NCBI RefSeq assembly: GCF_018919215.1 | Contig: NZ_JAHLQK010000002.1 | Span: 434,001-498,000 of the forward strand | Source: Alkaliphilus flagellatus | Lineage (GTDB): Bacteria > Bacillota > Clostridia > Peptostreptococcales > Natronincolaceae | Length of the DNA stretch: 64,000 nt | Direction: 5' to 3' | Program-made: the position numbers and the translations under genes | In this document: one piece after another, positions 1-7,981 of the stretch | Layout: each line of letters starts with the position of its first letter | How positions within the stretch are numbered: position 1 is the first letter of the stretch | The notes under the pieces: model-generated | What the model was told of the DNA's origin: nothing | Database searches by the model: none | Seen by the model: only the letters and a program-made list of their open reading frames with translations

Positions 1-468
1 TGTTGATTTAGATGGAATAGAAGTAAAACAAATATAACTAGAATTCTTAGGATGATAAGAGTAAAGATTAGTTTCTTGGTGTAAGGGAACTCTTCATTTA
101 GTTGTGGATACTATAAAATCCCTCTTATCGCATAAAGGTGCTACTTTTATGAGTGAAGACGGTTCTCTCATGCGAACTATGGACATGGGTGGGAGTAGTA
201 CCAAATTTACTACAAAAAAATAAATCTATAGAGATTGAGCTTTTTAAATTGTGAAGCGGACAGTTGAAAGATTACATTTGACAAGTTATAAGACTGACAA
301 TTCTCAAATTAAAACTGACAATTGAATCTGATATGGTAAATCAAAAACTTAATGGTCTCGTCATAAAAGTAGCCAATCAATATAAATAATTAAGGGTTCG
401 GTTTATTTACGTATTACGTAAAAAACTGAACCCTTGTATCGTTAAAATTATAATAGTAGGTGATTAAT
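1..468. other. No intact gene; decayed coding sequence
   Basis: I see no intact gene here. An open frame at about 71-223 (+) reads without a start and ends in residues resembling DMGGSSTKFTTKK, loosely like the C-terminus of an isocitrate/isopropylmalate dehydrogenase, but the match is too short to name. Another frame open from the left edge stops at 37 and could be the last eleven codons of an upstream gene. The stretch looks like decayed coding DNA. Confidence 0.4.
391..435. terminator. Inverted repeat upstream of the GIY-YIG gene
   Basis: AAGGGTTCGGTTT and AAACTGAACCCTT form a 12-13 bp stem with one G-U type pair around an AT-rich loop. It probably terminates whatever lay upstream. Confidence 0.45.
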
Positions 469-1476
469 TTGCCAAGGATACCTGAAAACTTGATAGAGAA
501 GATTGAATCTATACCAGTGAAACCGGGAATTTATCAAATGATGGATATTGATGGGAATATTATATATGTTGGCAAAAGTAAGACCCTCAAATCGAGAGTA
601 AAATCCTATTTTTGTAAGGAACATAAATTGAATAAAATAAAGAGAATGGTATGTAATATACATGATATCAATTATATAGTTACTGATACACATTTAGAAG
701 CCCAAATACTTGAATGTGCTCTTATAAAAAAATTAAAGCCGATATATAACAAACAATTTAAAAATGACAAAAAGTATATGTATTTAAAAATAGAGAACTA
801 TAATAGATTTAAACCAATATCAATGGTATATGATAGACAAAGCGAATATTGCTTTGGACCATATAGAAATAAAAATATTTTATTAGATACAATTAAATTT
901 TTTCAGAACATATATCCAATGACAAAATTCGGGAACATATATGAATTTAAGTATAAAATATTGCTACAATCCATGGATAGGGAGAGCTTTGAAAAGAATA
1001 AAGAATGTCTAATAGAAATATTTAATAATAAAGAATGTATGTTGAATTTTTTATCTGACCTTCAAGGAAAGATGGAGAGGGCAGCCTCTGAGCTACAGTT
1101 TGAGATGGCTACAATTTATAGAGATATGATAAAGCATATAAAGTATTTGTATGATAATAACACAAATGAGTCACATGAAATAAGTGATAAAATTTTGATG
1201 GGAGAAAAAATAGATGATGGATACAAGATTTTTTATATTTCAAAGAATCGAATTATATTAAAAAAGAGATATAAAGAGCTAACAAAAGAATCCATAGGAG
1301 AGTTTTTGAAACAAGCTCAAGAACTAGAAATTAAGGTCCCTCATGTTATAGATGAAAAAAGAGATTTAGACTTTAAGAAGATAGTTAATAAGGAAGTTAA
1401 AGATGACGCTTTAAAGGCTATACTATTTATTCATAATGACTATAGTGTGGATGAGTTTATAAATAATATGTGTTAA
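469..1476 (+). CDS. GIY-YIG nuclease, UvrC N-terminal-like
   Basis: The N-terminus matches the GIY-YIG nuclease domain of UvrC: PGIY at about residues 19-22, IIYVGKS at 31-37, an Arg at about 43, and the helix ending LIKKLKPIYN. A UVR-type helix pair (ERAASELQFEMATIYRDM) lies near residue 205. The protein has about 335 residues against roughly 600 for UvrC, and the RNase H-like second nuclease and HhH domains cannot be recognised. It therefore resembles stand-alone UvrC-N proteins such as Cho, which make the 3' incision in nucleotide excision repair. I chose TTG at 469 because AGGTGA lies 5 nt upstream; an in-frame GTG at 460 sits on the ribosome site. It is monocistronic. Function as an auxiliary repair nuclease is inferred. 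Confidence 0.75.
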   Translation: MPRIPENLIEKIESIPVKPGIYQMMDIDGNIIYVGKSKTLKSRVKSYFCKEHKLNKIKRMVCNIHDINYIVTDTHLEAQILECALIKKLKPIYNKQFKNDKKYMYLKIENYNRFKPISMVYDRQSEYCFGPYRNKNILLDTIKFFQNIYPMTKFGNIYEFKYKILLQSMDRESFEKNKECLIEIFNNKECMLNFLSDLQGKMERAASELQFEMATIYRDMIKHIKYLYDNNTNESHEISDKILMGEKIDDGYKIFYISKNRIILKKRYKELTKESIGEFLKQAQELEIKVPHVIDEKRDLDFKKIVNKEVKDDALKAILFIHNDYSVDEFINNMC

Positions 1477-1520
1477 TTTAAAATTTTCTGTTATTTCTTT
1501 GATTTGACTAAAATTTTGGA

Positions 1521-1538
1521 GTATAATTTAAATTATAC
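1521..1538. repeat. 18-bp perfect palindrome
   Basis: GTATAATTTAAATTATAC is a perfect palindrome about 80 bp upstream of the HD hydrolase. It could be an operator or part of a terminator; no function can be assigned. Confidence 0.4.
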
Positions 1539-1620
1539 CCCAGCTCACGGAAATAAGGAAAATAAAGATACTGGATTACAATTAAATACTAATGAATAAT
1601 GAAAAAGGAGAAGAAGCACT

Positions 1621-2187
1621 ATGAAAACACGTCGAGAAGCATACGAATTACTTACAAAATATAATACGAGCAGTAGTCTGATAAAACATGGATTTGCAGT
1701 TGAAGCTGTTATGCGCTATTTTGCACGACAGTTTGGAGAAGATGAGGAATATTGGGGAAATATCGGACTGATTCATGACCTCGATTATGAACTTTATCCT
1801 GAAGAACACTGCCATAAAACAAAGGAAATTATGGAGAAAGAAGGAATAAGTGAGGATATAATACGTGCTGTGATTTCACATGGATGGAATATATGTACTG
1901 ATGTAAAACCAGAACATAAAATGGAAAAAGTTCTTTATACGATTGATGAGCTTACAGGCCTTATTACAGCTACAGTTTATATGCGTCCAAATAAGAGTAT
2001 ACTTGACCTCGAAGTCAAATCCGTTAAGAAGAAATTTAAATCAACAGGCTTTGCTGCTGGAGTTAATCGTGAAGTAATACTTGCAGGCTGTGAAATGCTG
2101 GAAATGGACCTTGATACGGTTATTCTTTGGACAATAGAGGGTATGAAGGAGGCGGCGAAAGAACTGGAGCTTGTAGGGGAACTATAA
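1621..2187 (+). CDS. HD-domain phosphohydrolase
   Basis: This 188-residue soluble protein has the HD-superfamily metal site: H23 in LIKHGFAVE, the HD pair in IGLIHDLDYE near residues 52-53, H in AVISHGWN, and D in YTIDELTG. The family comprises metal-dependent phosphohydrolases, often acting on nucleotides. It is about the usual length for the small stand-alone HDIG-type hydrolases of Firmicutes. The start ATG follows GGAGAAG by a normal spacing. It has no operon partner. The substrate cannot be inferred from the sequence. Confidence 0.85.
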   Translation: MKTRREAYELLTKYNTSSSLIKHGFAVEAVMRYFARQFGEDEEYWGNIGLIHDLDYELYPEEHCHKTKEIMEKEGISEDIIRAVISHGWNICTDVKPEHKMEKVLYTIDELTGLITATVYMRPNKSILDLEVKSVKKKFKSTGFAAGVNREVILAGCEMLEMDLDTVILWTIEGMKEAAKELELVGEL

Positions 2188-2235
2188 ACTTGCAAAAACA
2201 AAAATAAATCGTATAAATATTTCTGATTGTGCTAA

Positions 2236-2288
2236 TGCTTATGTGCATTTTTTATTATTGATAGTTACTTTTAAAATGTACATAAGCA
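2236..2288. terminator. Hairpin after the HD hydrolase
   Basis: TGCTTATGTGCATTTT pairs with AAAATGTACATAAGCA apart from one G-T mismatch. It probably terminates the HD hydrolase transcript. Confidence 0.55.
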
Positions 2289-2290
2289 AT

Positions 2291-2466
2291 TTATGCACTT
2301 AAAATTAACTCATCAACCTTGACTCCTAAGGCTTGAGCCAATGCGACTACTTTATTAAAAGAAGGATTCTGTTTTGTTCCCCTCTCTAACTCTTCAATAT
2401 AGCTTTTTGACATATGGGTTAAGTTTGAAATATCCAGTGTTGTAGACCATTTAGCATAAAAATCCT
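2291..2466 (-). pseudogene. XRE-type HTH regulator fragment
   Basis: Read on the minus strand, this encodes SNLTHMSKSYIEELERG followed by NPSFNKVVALAQALGVKVDE, the second half of a Cro/CI-type helix-turn-helix ending in a TAA. The first helices are missing: the only ATG with a good ribosome site (AGGAGG) is in another frame and stops after twelve codons. This is a truncated or frameshifted regulator remnant. Confidence 0.65.
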
Positions 2467-2512
2467 CCTTTAAAATATATGTTTTGTTATATTTTATATT
2501 ATATAGATGATG

Positions 2513-3106
2513 TTATTTTGCAATTCTAAATTGAGCGTATTGTTCTTGTGCCCGATTATCTACTATATTTTTTATTTGAAACCAATTTGTTACACGGGTG
2601 ACCGTTGGTGGTAGAGGACCTTTATTATAGGTACAGTCAATAAGTAACACATCAAATCCATACATAGCAAGCTGCAAGGCATTTTCATATCGATCCTCAA
2701 TAAAAATATCACAAGCTAACTCCTCCGCCTTAGCAACTTTATCATGGCTACCTAGTAATGATAATGAGTCCATTAGTATGTTATGATATTTAAACCACTT
2801 ATTAGTTACATTTTTCATCCTTTCATCTCTAGCAGTAATAAAATGAATTTTATGTTGTCCATACCAGTTACAAAGAATTTCTTTTGCATCTTGTCTTATC
2901 TTCGCTTCTTCATGTAGAATCTCTCCATATAAGGTATAGAATTCATTGTAATCTTCCCTAGGTATTCCTAAAACTTCATGTATTTCATAAGATTGTACAT
3001 CTTTAGGTGTAATCTTAGTATTAAAATAATCATTTGCTCTAGAAATCCAATAATAAGCTTCGGTAACTGTTCCATCAATATCGATACATAAATTTAATTG
3101 TTGCAT
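2513..3106 (-). CDS. HAD-family 5'-nucleotidase-like phosphatase
   Basis: The N-terminus carries HAD motif I, CIDIDGTVTE, with both aspartates. Motif II is probably the T of HFITARDERM, and motif III/IV the acidic IFIEDRYENA. Its overall pattern and 197-residue length fit the 5'(3')-deoxyribonucleotidase (NT5C/YqfW-like) branch of the haloacid dehalogenase superfamily, cytosolic Mg-dependent phosphatases of nucleotides. I chose the ATG at 3106 because AGGAG lies 8 nt upstream; a GTG three codons earlier overlaps the ribosome site. Single gene; substrate unproven. Confidence 0.75.
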   Translation of the reverse strand: MQQLNLCIDIDGTVTEAYYWISRANDYFNTKITPKDVQSYEIHEVLGIPREDYNEFYTLYGEILHEEAKIRQDAKEILCNWYGQHKIHFITARDERMKNVTNKWFKYHNILMDSLSLLGSHDKVAKAEELACDIFIEDRYENALQLAMYGFDVLLIDCTYNKGPLPPTVTRVTNWFQIKNIVDNRAQEQYAQFRIAK

Positions 3107-3314
3107 TATTTTCACTCCTTCTATTTTATTCTGATTTAATTATACAAAACTAGTTTAAAGTTTAATTTAACGACAGGTTAAGTTTGTGTAAAGTTTGGCG
3201 GTGCTACATCTATTGTTGGAATGTGTATTTGCTGTATAATTGAATACAAAAACTTTAAGATGCATCAGGCATAAACAAATTATTTTAAATGTTGTCCATA
3301 AAAAATGTAAAAAA

Positions 3315-3352
3315 AGCTGATGTATAGAGGTTATATCCTCAATACATCAGCT
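3315..3352 (-). terminator. Rho-independent terminator after ecsC-like gene
   Basis: AGCTGATGTAT and ATACATCAGCT form a perfect 11-bp stem, followed on the minus strand by a run of T. It ends the EcsC-family transcript. Confidence 0.85.
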
Positions 3353-3360
3353 CTTTACTT

Positions 3361-4077
3361 TTATTCAAAAACTCTCATTCTATAAGCCTGAATAGCAGTT
3401 GCACTTAATTTTTTCATAAGCTTATTATTTACATAAGACCCAATAACTGCACCTATTCCAGGAATCATTTGTAAAAGCTTCGCTAAATCGATATAATCCC
3501 TGTATTCTTGCTGAAAACTTTTCCAATCAAAGCTATTGATATCATTAGGAAGGGATTTACTGTACTCTTCCCAATTCTCCATTTTTTCAAAAACTTCATT
3601 AACATGACCCTTACTCGAAAAAGCAAGTTGAAATATATTAAGAATATAAAGCCTTTCTTTGTAATCTGAAACATCAAATCCATATATACTAGCAACATCA
3701 TAAAGAAACTTTATTTTAATACTTAAAAGTAATGGTAGGTCTGTAAGCCCTAAAACAATTCCACCAGCACCAGTTGCGGCACCTTCAATTATTGCAGTGG
3801 TTTTATAAATCTTAGTTTTTTCTTTAACTAATTTTTCTCTTTCCATGAGTGATAGGTTTTTAATGGGAGGTTTAGTAACATATTTAGATCCAAATAAGAC
3901 TGCTTTAGTTAAATTTTTAATAGCAGAAGTAATAATTTCATGATATGCATCTGGCAATATGTCATTAAATTTATTTTGAACTCCCTTTGAAGCCTTGTCT
4001 ATTATAGAAGGCTTTTTTCTCATTTTACTCTTCCAGATTTGTAGCTCATGTAGAGCCTTATCGTCATAAGAAATCAT
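3361..4077 (-). CDS. EcsC-family protein
   Basis: The protein of about 238 residues fits the EcsC family. It has an N-terminal helical region, the glycine/alanine-rich segment EGAATGAGGIVLGLTDLP at mid-protein, and a second hydrophobic segment, LLQMIPGIGAVIGSYVNNKL, near the C-terminus. The family is named after the third gene of the Bacillus ecs ABC transporter locus, but its biochemical role is unknown; the hydrophobic stretches suggest membrane association. No ABC transporter genes are adjacent. I chose ATG 4077 because GGTGAT lies 5 nt upstream; an ATG at 4095 lacks such a site. Confidence 0.8.
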   Translation of the reverse strand: MISYDDKALHELQIWKSKMRKKPSIIDKASKGVQNKFNDILPDAYHEIITSAIKNLTKAVLFGSKYVTKPPIKNLSLMEREKLVKEKTKIYKTTAIIEGAATGAGGIVLGLTDLPLLLSIKIKFLYDVASIYGFDVSDYKERLYILNIFQLAFSSKGHVNEVFEKMENWEEYSKSLPNDINSFDWKSFQQEYRDYIDLAKLLQMIPGIGAVIGSYVNNKLMKKLSATAIQAYRMRVFE

Positions 4078-4191
4078 ATAATCACCAATATACATTATTT
4101 TTTATTTAGTTAAACCTATTAATAGTATAAACCAAACATGACTCTTTATCACCATAACTTGTAAGAAAAAATAACTCTAGGTTTTGTAGTA

Positions 4192-4240
4192 ATAAAAAAG
4201 TACAGGATATTAAACTCTCTAACATCTCTGTACTTTTTCA
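4192..4240. terminator. Bidirectional terminator-like hairpin
   Basis: AAAAAGTACAG pairs with CTGTACTTTTT. The position between the EcsC gene start and the end of the cyclase remnant suggests it terminated the latter (minus strand). Confidence 0.6.
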
Positions 4241-4267
4241 TATACATTTAAAAATAATAATTTTTAT

Positions 4268-4665
4268 CTATTCCTCCACCAAGGCCACAGCCCTAATAGG
4301 CGAACCAGATCCATCTCTTATTTTAAGAGGCAATCCAAAATATAAAAATCTTTTATTTACCAGCTTATCAAGATTACATAGGTTTTCTGTATTTGTAATG
4401 TCGTACTCTCCACATACTAAATGTCCAGAAAAGTCTAGATCATCTGGATGATCTATGGCTGGAGCATCCACTCCGATATTTACAACACCCTTTTCTGCAA
4501 GCCACTTTGCAGCGTTATAACTAAGTCCTGTATATGTGGTTTGCCACTTATCTGTACCAAAATTCCTATCATAATGGCCTGTGTATAGAAGGATAATATC
4601 TCCACGTTCCAGCCTTTGTCCAGATTTAGAGAGGGCAGTTTCTAAATCATTAGGCTCGATTTTCT
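4268..4665 (-). pseudogene. Truncated duplicate of the cyclase-family hydrolase
   Basis: About 132 C-terminal codons of a cyclase-family hydrolase remain in one frame, from KKIEPNDLETAL to the terminal VALVEE. The 5' half, which holds the metal-binding HxGTHxD motif, is missing, and an in-frame stop lies just before the breakpoint. The DNA is nearly identical to 25006-25398 in its middle (roughly 4340-4600), while the last 20 codons differ at many third positions. That pattern suggests partial duplication plus gene conversion. It has no credible start and is presumed non-functional. Confidence 0.85.
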
Positions 4666-5071
4666 TTTAGCATCTAAAGATATGTTTTGATAAGATTTCT
4701 ATTTACTGTATCAGGAACCAGATTATATTTTCATGCTATTCAAAGTAGCATTACCCGTTTTCTAAACTTATTGCATAACTTTATTTTTAAATCCAATTGT
4801 GTATTCATTGTATTTTTTTCTAATTGTTGTCAACTGTCTCTGTTAGTGTTTACTTTACTAAATTAGTGTGTGATTTCTTAAAACGGTTAGGGGACTTAAA
4901 AGTTATCTTGCCAATTGATACTCGTATAACTGCACTTATATAAAGAAGGTCAGTAAATATAGTAATTTGGTATTTTAATGACGAACAAAGTCGGATTACG
5001 TCGAACGAAATATAAAGGATTTTTGGTTATTTTGTAGAAAAATAAAATCTCGAAAGATATTATTTACATAA
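4666..5071. other. Gene-free stretch upstream of riboswitch
   Basis: This AT-rich stretch of about 400 bp holds no open frame or RNA fold that I recognise. It begins at the breakpoint of the cyclase remnant and ends at the promoter for the c-di-GMP riboswitch transcript. Confidence 0.5.
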
Positions 5072-5101
5072 TTTGCATTTTAAAATATAATCATTAATTT
5101 C
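5072..5101 (+). promoter_or_regulatory. Sigma-A promoter of the riboswitch transcript
   Basis: TTTACA (5072-5077) and TATAAT (5096-5101) are separated by 18 bp and lie just upstream of the aptamer, so the RNA would start near 5108. Confidence 0.6.
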
Positions 5102-5109
5102 ATATAAAG

Positions 5110-5184
5110 TTAAAGGCAAACCTATTGAAAGATAGAGACGCAAAGCCACGGGTCTAAAGCATTTGCTATGATAGCCGGGCTGCT
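5110..5184 (+). ncRNA. Cyclic-di-GMP-I (GEMM-I) riboswitch aptamer
   Basis: The conserved GEMM-I elements are present in order: AAAGGCAAACC, the GAAA tetraloop of P2, GACGCAAAGCCACGGG with the tetraloop-receptor part, and ATGATAGCCGGGCTGC closing P3. The aptamer is followed 18 nt later by an intrinsic terminator and then by the lipase gene. The arrangement indicates transcriptional control of that gene by c-di-GMP. Whether ligand turns it on or off cannot be read with certainty; such switches in clostridia work both ways. Confidence 0.93.
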
Positions 5185-5201
5185 GAATTTTGAATCTAGG
5201 G

Positions 5202-5234
5202 TACCCTATGTTTTCTCGGCATAGGGTATTTTAT
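5202..5234 (+). terminator. Riboswitch expression-platform terminator
   Basis: TACCCTATG and CATAGGGTA form a 9-bp stem followed by TTTTATT, located between the aptamer and the coding sequence. Confidence 0.88.
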
Positions 5235-5307
5235 TATGCCTTTTTATATTATTTGGAATATTCCAATATTTAAAATTAAAACACAAAATTTGATTAGGAG
5301 GAATTTC

Positions 5308-6804
5308 ATGAAAAAGTATTCAAAAGGTTGTTTAATTTCTTTGTCAGTAGTCTTCATTATCCAATCCATTATAATTCCTGTATCGGATCCTACAATGGGT
5401 TTTAATGCTTATGCTATTGAAGGTCAGCTTAGTACAGATGACCATTCTCAATCAACGTTGGAGGATATAGAAAATGAATCTGCTTCAGAAGATTTAGAGG
5501 ATCATCTCAAGGAACCTGTTTCAGAAGACTTAGAGGAGCATCTCAGTGAACTTGATGAAGAAGGAATACTAGAAATCGAATTAATTAGCGGAGAAAGCAA
5601 TAAAAATTCAAGTGTCAGCGATGAAGTCTATGGTATTGTGAATGTAATTATAGATATAACGCCACCCTCTATTCCAGAAAACTTAAAAGTTGAGGAAATT
5701 TCAGACAGTTACATCGCCTTGTCTTGGGATGAATCCATAGATGATCAAGAAGTAAAAGGATATATCTTATATAGAGATGGAGATGAAATAGCTATCGTAG
5801 ATCGTAACTACTATCAAGACGACGATTTGGATACATCAACTACCTACGAGTATTCTGTGGCTGCCTTTGATTATTATGATAATATTTCTGAAAAAAGTGA
5901 TCCTATAAAAGTAACGACATCCATTAGAATAGGTAACGGAGTAGGCTTAAAAGGAAAATATTATGACGATGACAGACTTATTGATAAAAAACATGAACAA
6001 CTAGATCAAACAATTAATTTTAATTGGCAGCATGCATCCCCTGCTCCTGGTGTTAGTGGAGATGAATTTTCAGTCAGTTGGACTGGGCAAATAGAACCTA
6101 TATTTTCAGAGGAATATACAATCTATATTGAAGCTCATGGAGGTGCAAGACTATGGATTGATGTTGAAAATCTCAGCCTAAAAAAAGGCAGAATACATGT
6201 TAGGAATGGTTGGTATCTTGTTGATAAAAAAGGTGATGTTGATGGCTCACTTGAAATCGGAATATATGAGAAAATGAGACTGGATGGAACTTATGAGTAT
6301 GCATTTGCAAATGCAGGCTCGTCTAAGTTTAAGGAAGAGAAAGAAGACTGGTACGAAAACGGATTACAATTATTCGGGGCTTCACAAGACCTGAAGGATT
6401 CTGTTCGGTATTCGGAACAATTCGTTGAAGATATCACAGCTATTGATGAAAATGCAATAATAACTTTTGTGGGGCATTCAAAAGGTGGTGCAGAAGCCGC
6501 TGCAAACGCAGTTGCAAATAATAAAAATGCAATTCTATTTAACCCTGCAACAGTTAATTTAAAAGCTTATGGTCTTGATAGTTCGGAATATACAGCATCT
6601 ATGATTGCGTATATTGTAGAAGGTGATATTTTAAACACTGTAGAAGGTTGGTTTTCAAAACCTATTGAAAGTGTAGTTGATTTACCTATACAATACCCTG
6701 TTAATACGTGGAATCCAAAGAGGAACATAGATAATGGTATTAAAAATCATTCAATGGATGCAGTAAAAGATGCAATTAAAGAAAGGGAGGAAAACAATAA
6801 ATAA
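5308..6804 (+). CDS. Secreted FN3-PA14-lipase protein
   Basis: The 498-residue protein starts with a signal peptide (KKYSKG, then a hydrophobic stretch, likely cleaved after about residue 35). Next come an acidic linker (about 40-110), a fibronectin type III domain (about 120-208), the N-terminal half of a PA14 sandwich (about 210-290, ending at ARLWID) and an alpha/beta-hydrolase of the class-3/Mbeg1-like lipase type. The nucleophile elbow GHSKGG is at 389-394, and a late His in NHSMDAV could complete a Ser-Asp-His triad. ATG 5308 follows TAGGAGG; an upstream in-frame ATG lies in the riboswitch terminator. The gene is under the c-di-GMP riboswitch and coupled to the ankyrin lipoprotein. A secreted phospholipase or esterase, perhaps a toxin, is inferred. 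Confidence 0.75.
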   Translation: MKKYSKGCLISLSVVFIIQSIIIPVSDPTMGFNAYAIEGQLSTDDHSQSTLEDIENESASEDLEDHLKEPVSEDLEEHLSELDEEGILEIELISGESNKNSSVSDEVYGIVNVIIDITPPSIPENLKVEEISDSYIALSWDESIDDQEVKGYILYRDGDEIAIVDRNYYQDDDLDTSTTYEYSVAAFDYYDNISEKSDPIKVTTSIRIGNGVGLKGKYYDDDRLIDKKHEQLDQTINFNWQHASPAPGVSGDEFSVSWTGQIEPIFSEEYTIYIEAHGGARLWIDVENLSLKKGRIHVRNGWYLVDKKGDVDGSLEIGIYEKMRLDGTYEYAFANAGSSKFKEEKEDWYENGLQLFGASQDLKDSVRYSEQFVEDITAIDENAIITFVGHSKGGAEAAANAVANNKNAILFNPATVNLKAYGLDSSEYTASMIAYIVEGDILNTVEGWFSKPIESVVDLPIQYPVNTWNPKRNIDNGIKNHSMDAVKDAIKEREENNK

Positions 6805-7736
6805 TGAGTAGAAAGATGATTTATATTATATTTATCATTATAACTTTTTCTGCCATATTATCTTCTTGTCGATTAGAGGGCAAAGGTAAGGAAAAGGAAG
6901 AATATAAGATTACTAATATAAGTATTTACAAAGGTACTCCAGTGTGGAAGTTAGCATTAGCTGTCAGAGATCAAGAAGTTAAAATTATCGAAAAAATAGC
7001 GCAAGATAAACCTGAGCTTATTGATTATCAAGAGCCTAAATATGGAGCAACTTTACTATTATGGGCTATAGGAATGGAGAAATATAATTCTGCAGAGGCA
7101 CTGTTAAAATGTGGTGCTGATCCAAACATAGCATCAACAGTTCAAGGAAATACCCCACTTTTTATAGCTGCAGGATATTCTTGGGTAGATAAAGATGCGA
7201 AGAAGGATCCGAAATATGTACAACTCTTATTACGCTATGGTGCTAATCCAAATATTGCTTATAGCGGGTATGATGATGAAGGGAATGAGTTGATTACTGA
7301 GCCGGGGACTACTCCTCTTATGTACTCTATAGGTTCTGGTATTGAAAAGACAATAGCATTAGTAGAAGCTGGGGCTGATATTGAATATAAGACTGAAAGT
7401 GGTAGAACTGCTTCAGTTTTTGCATTGAAACATAGTGGCGAACCTGAATATGCTTATTATCTAATAGTTCAAAGAAAGGCAACTATTTCAGAACCATACT
7501 ATACAAGACCAGTCAACATTAGTGCATATAAAAAGAAGGAACTATATCCAGTCGACTTGCTGAGAAGATGGATATTTGATCTTGGTTCAGAAAAGTACAA
7601 GCTAAAAATGGAAATAGTTGATGAATTCTCTAGACAAGGTGTGAACTATTGGGATACTGAAATTGACAAACATACACTAGATCAGATCAAGAATTTGTAT
7701 CCAGATTCAAGGGAAGAATATATACAAAAGTATTAA
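6804..7736 (+). CDS. Ankyrin-repeat lipoprotein, possible immunity protein
   Basis: A lipoprotein signal (MSRKMIYIIFIIITFSAI, then LSSC with the lipidated Cys near residue 22) is followed by three or four ankyrin repeats with the patterns EALLKCGADPN, NTPLFIAAGYS, LLLRYGANPN and LVEAGADIE. The last 80 residues form a helical tail without a recognised domain. The start codon shares one base with the lipase stop (TAATG), with GGGAGG upstream, so the two genes are translationally coupled. Ankyrin proteins are commonly encoded beside secreted phospholipase effectors as their immunity proteins. That role, outside the membrane against the neighbouring lipase, is inferred from context. Confidence 0.75.
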   Translation: MSRKMIYIIFIIITFSAILSSCRLEGKGKEKEEYKITNISIYKGTPVWKLALAVRDQEVKIIEKIAQDKPELIDYQEPKYGATLLLWAIGMEKYNSAEALLKCGADPNIASTVQGNTPLFIAAGYSWVDKDAKKDPKYVQLLLRYGANPNIAYSGYDDEGNELITEPGTTPLMYSIGSGIEKTIALVEAGADIEYKTESGRTASVFALKHSGEPEYAYYLIVQRKATISEPYYTRPVNISAYKKKELYPVDLLRRWIFDLGSEKYKLKMEIVDEFSRQGVNYWDTEIDKHTLDQIKNLYPDSREEYIQKY

Positions 7737-7795
7737 GCATTTTTGAATAAGTAATTGCATAAATTAGCATGACTGTCAGCATTAAAGTTAATCAT

Positions 7796-7850
7796 AAGCG
7801 GTGGAAAGACAAAACAAAGTCCTTCCATCGCTTTCTTCCGTTTTTGAGAC
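7796..7850 (+). terminator. Terminator after ankyrin lipoprotein
   Basis: AAGCGGTGGAA and TTCCATCGCTT pair (one G-A mismatch) across a short AC-rich loop, followed by a T-rich stretch. It probably ends the lipase-ankyrin transcript. The remaining bases up to the transposase start hold nothing recognisable. Confidence 0.55.
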
Positions 7851-7981
7851 GCCAAAACTCACTGCAAAGACAAGGGTGGACAATGGGACGTCAGCCTGTG
7901 CCAAAAATGCAATAATTGGTAAGAAAATTTTGATATAACATGCATAAATTCGCCCATAATAGTAGTAAGGACGGCGATAGC

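Noticed and set aside
7850-7930. Second c-di-GMP-like aptamer before the transposase
   Set aside because: A few pieces (GACGCC, GCAAAGAC) recall GEMM-I, but the GGCAAACC and GCAAAGCC-ACGG elements are absent and the stems do not form.
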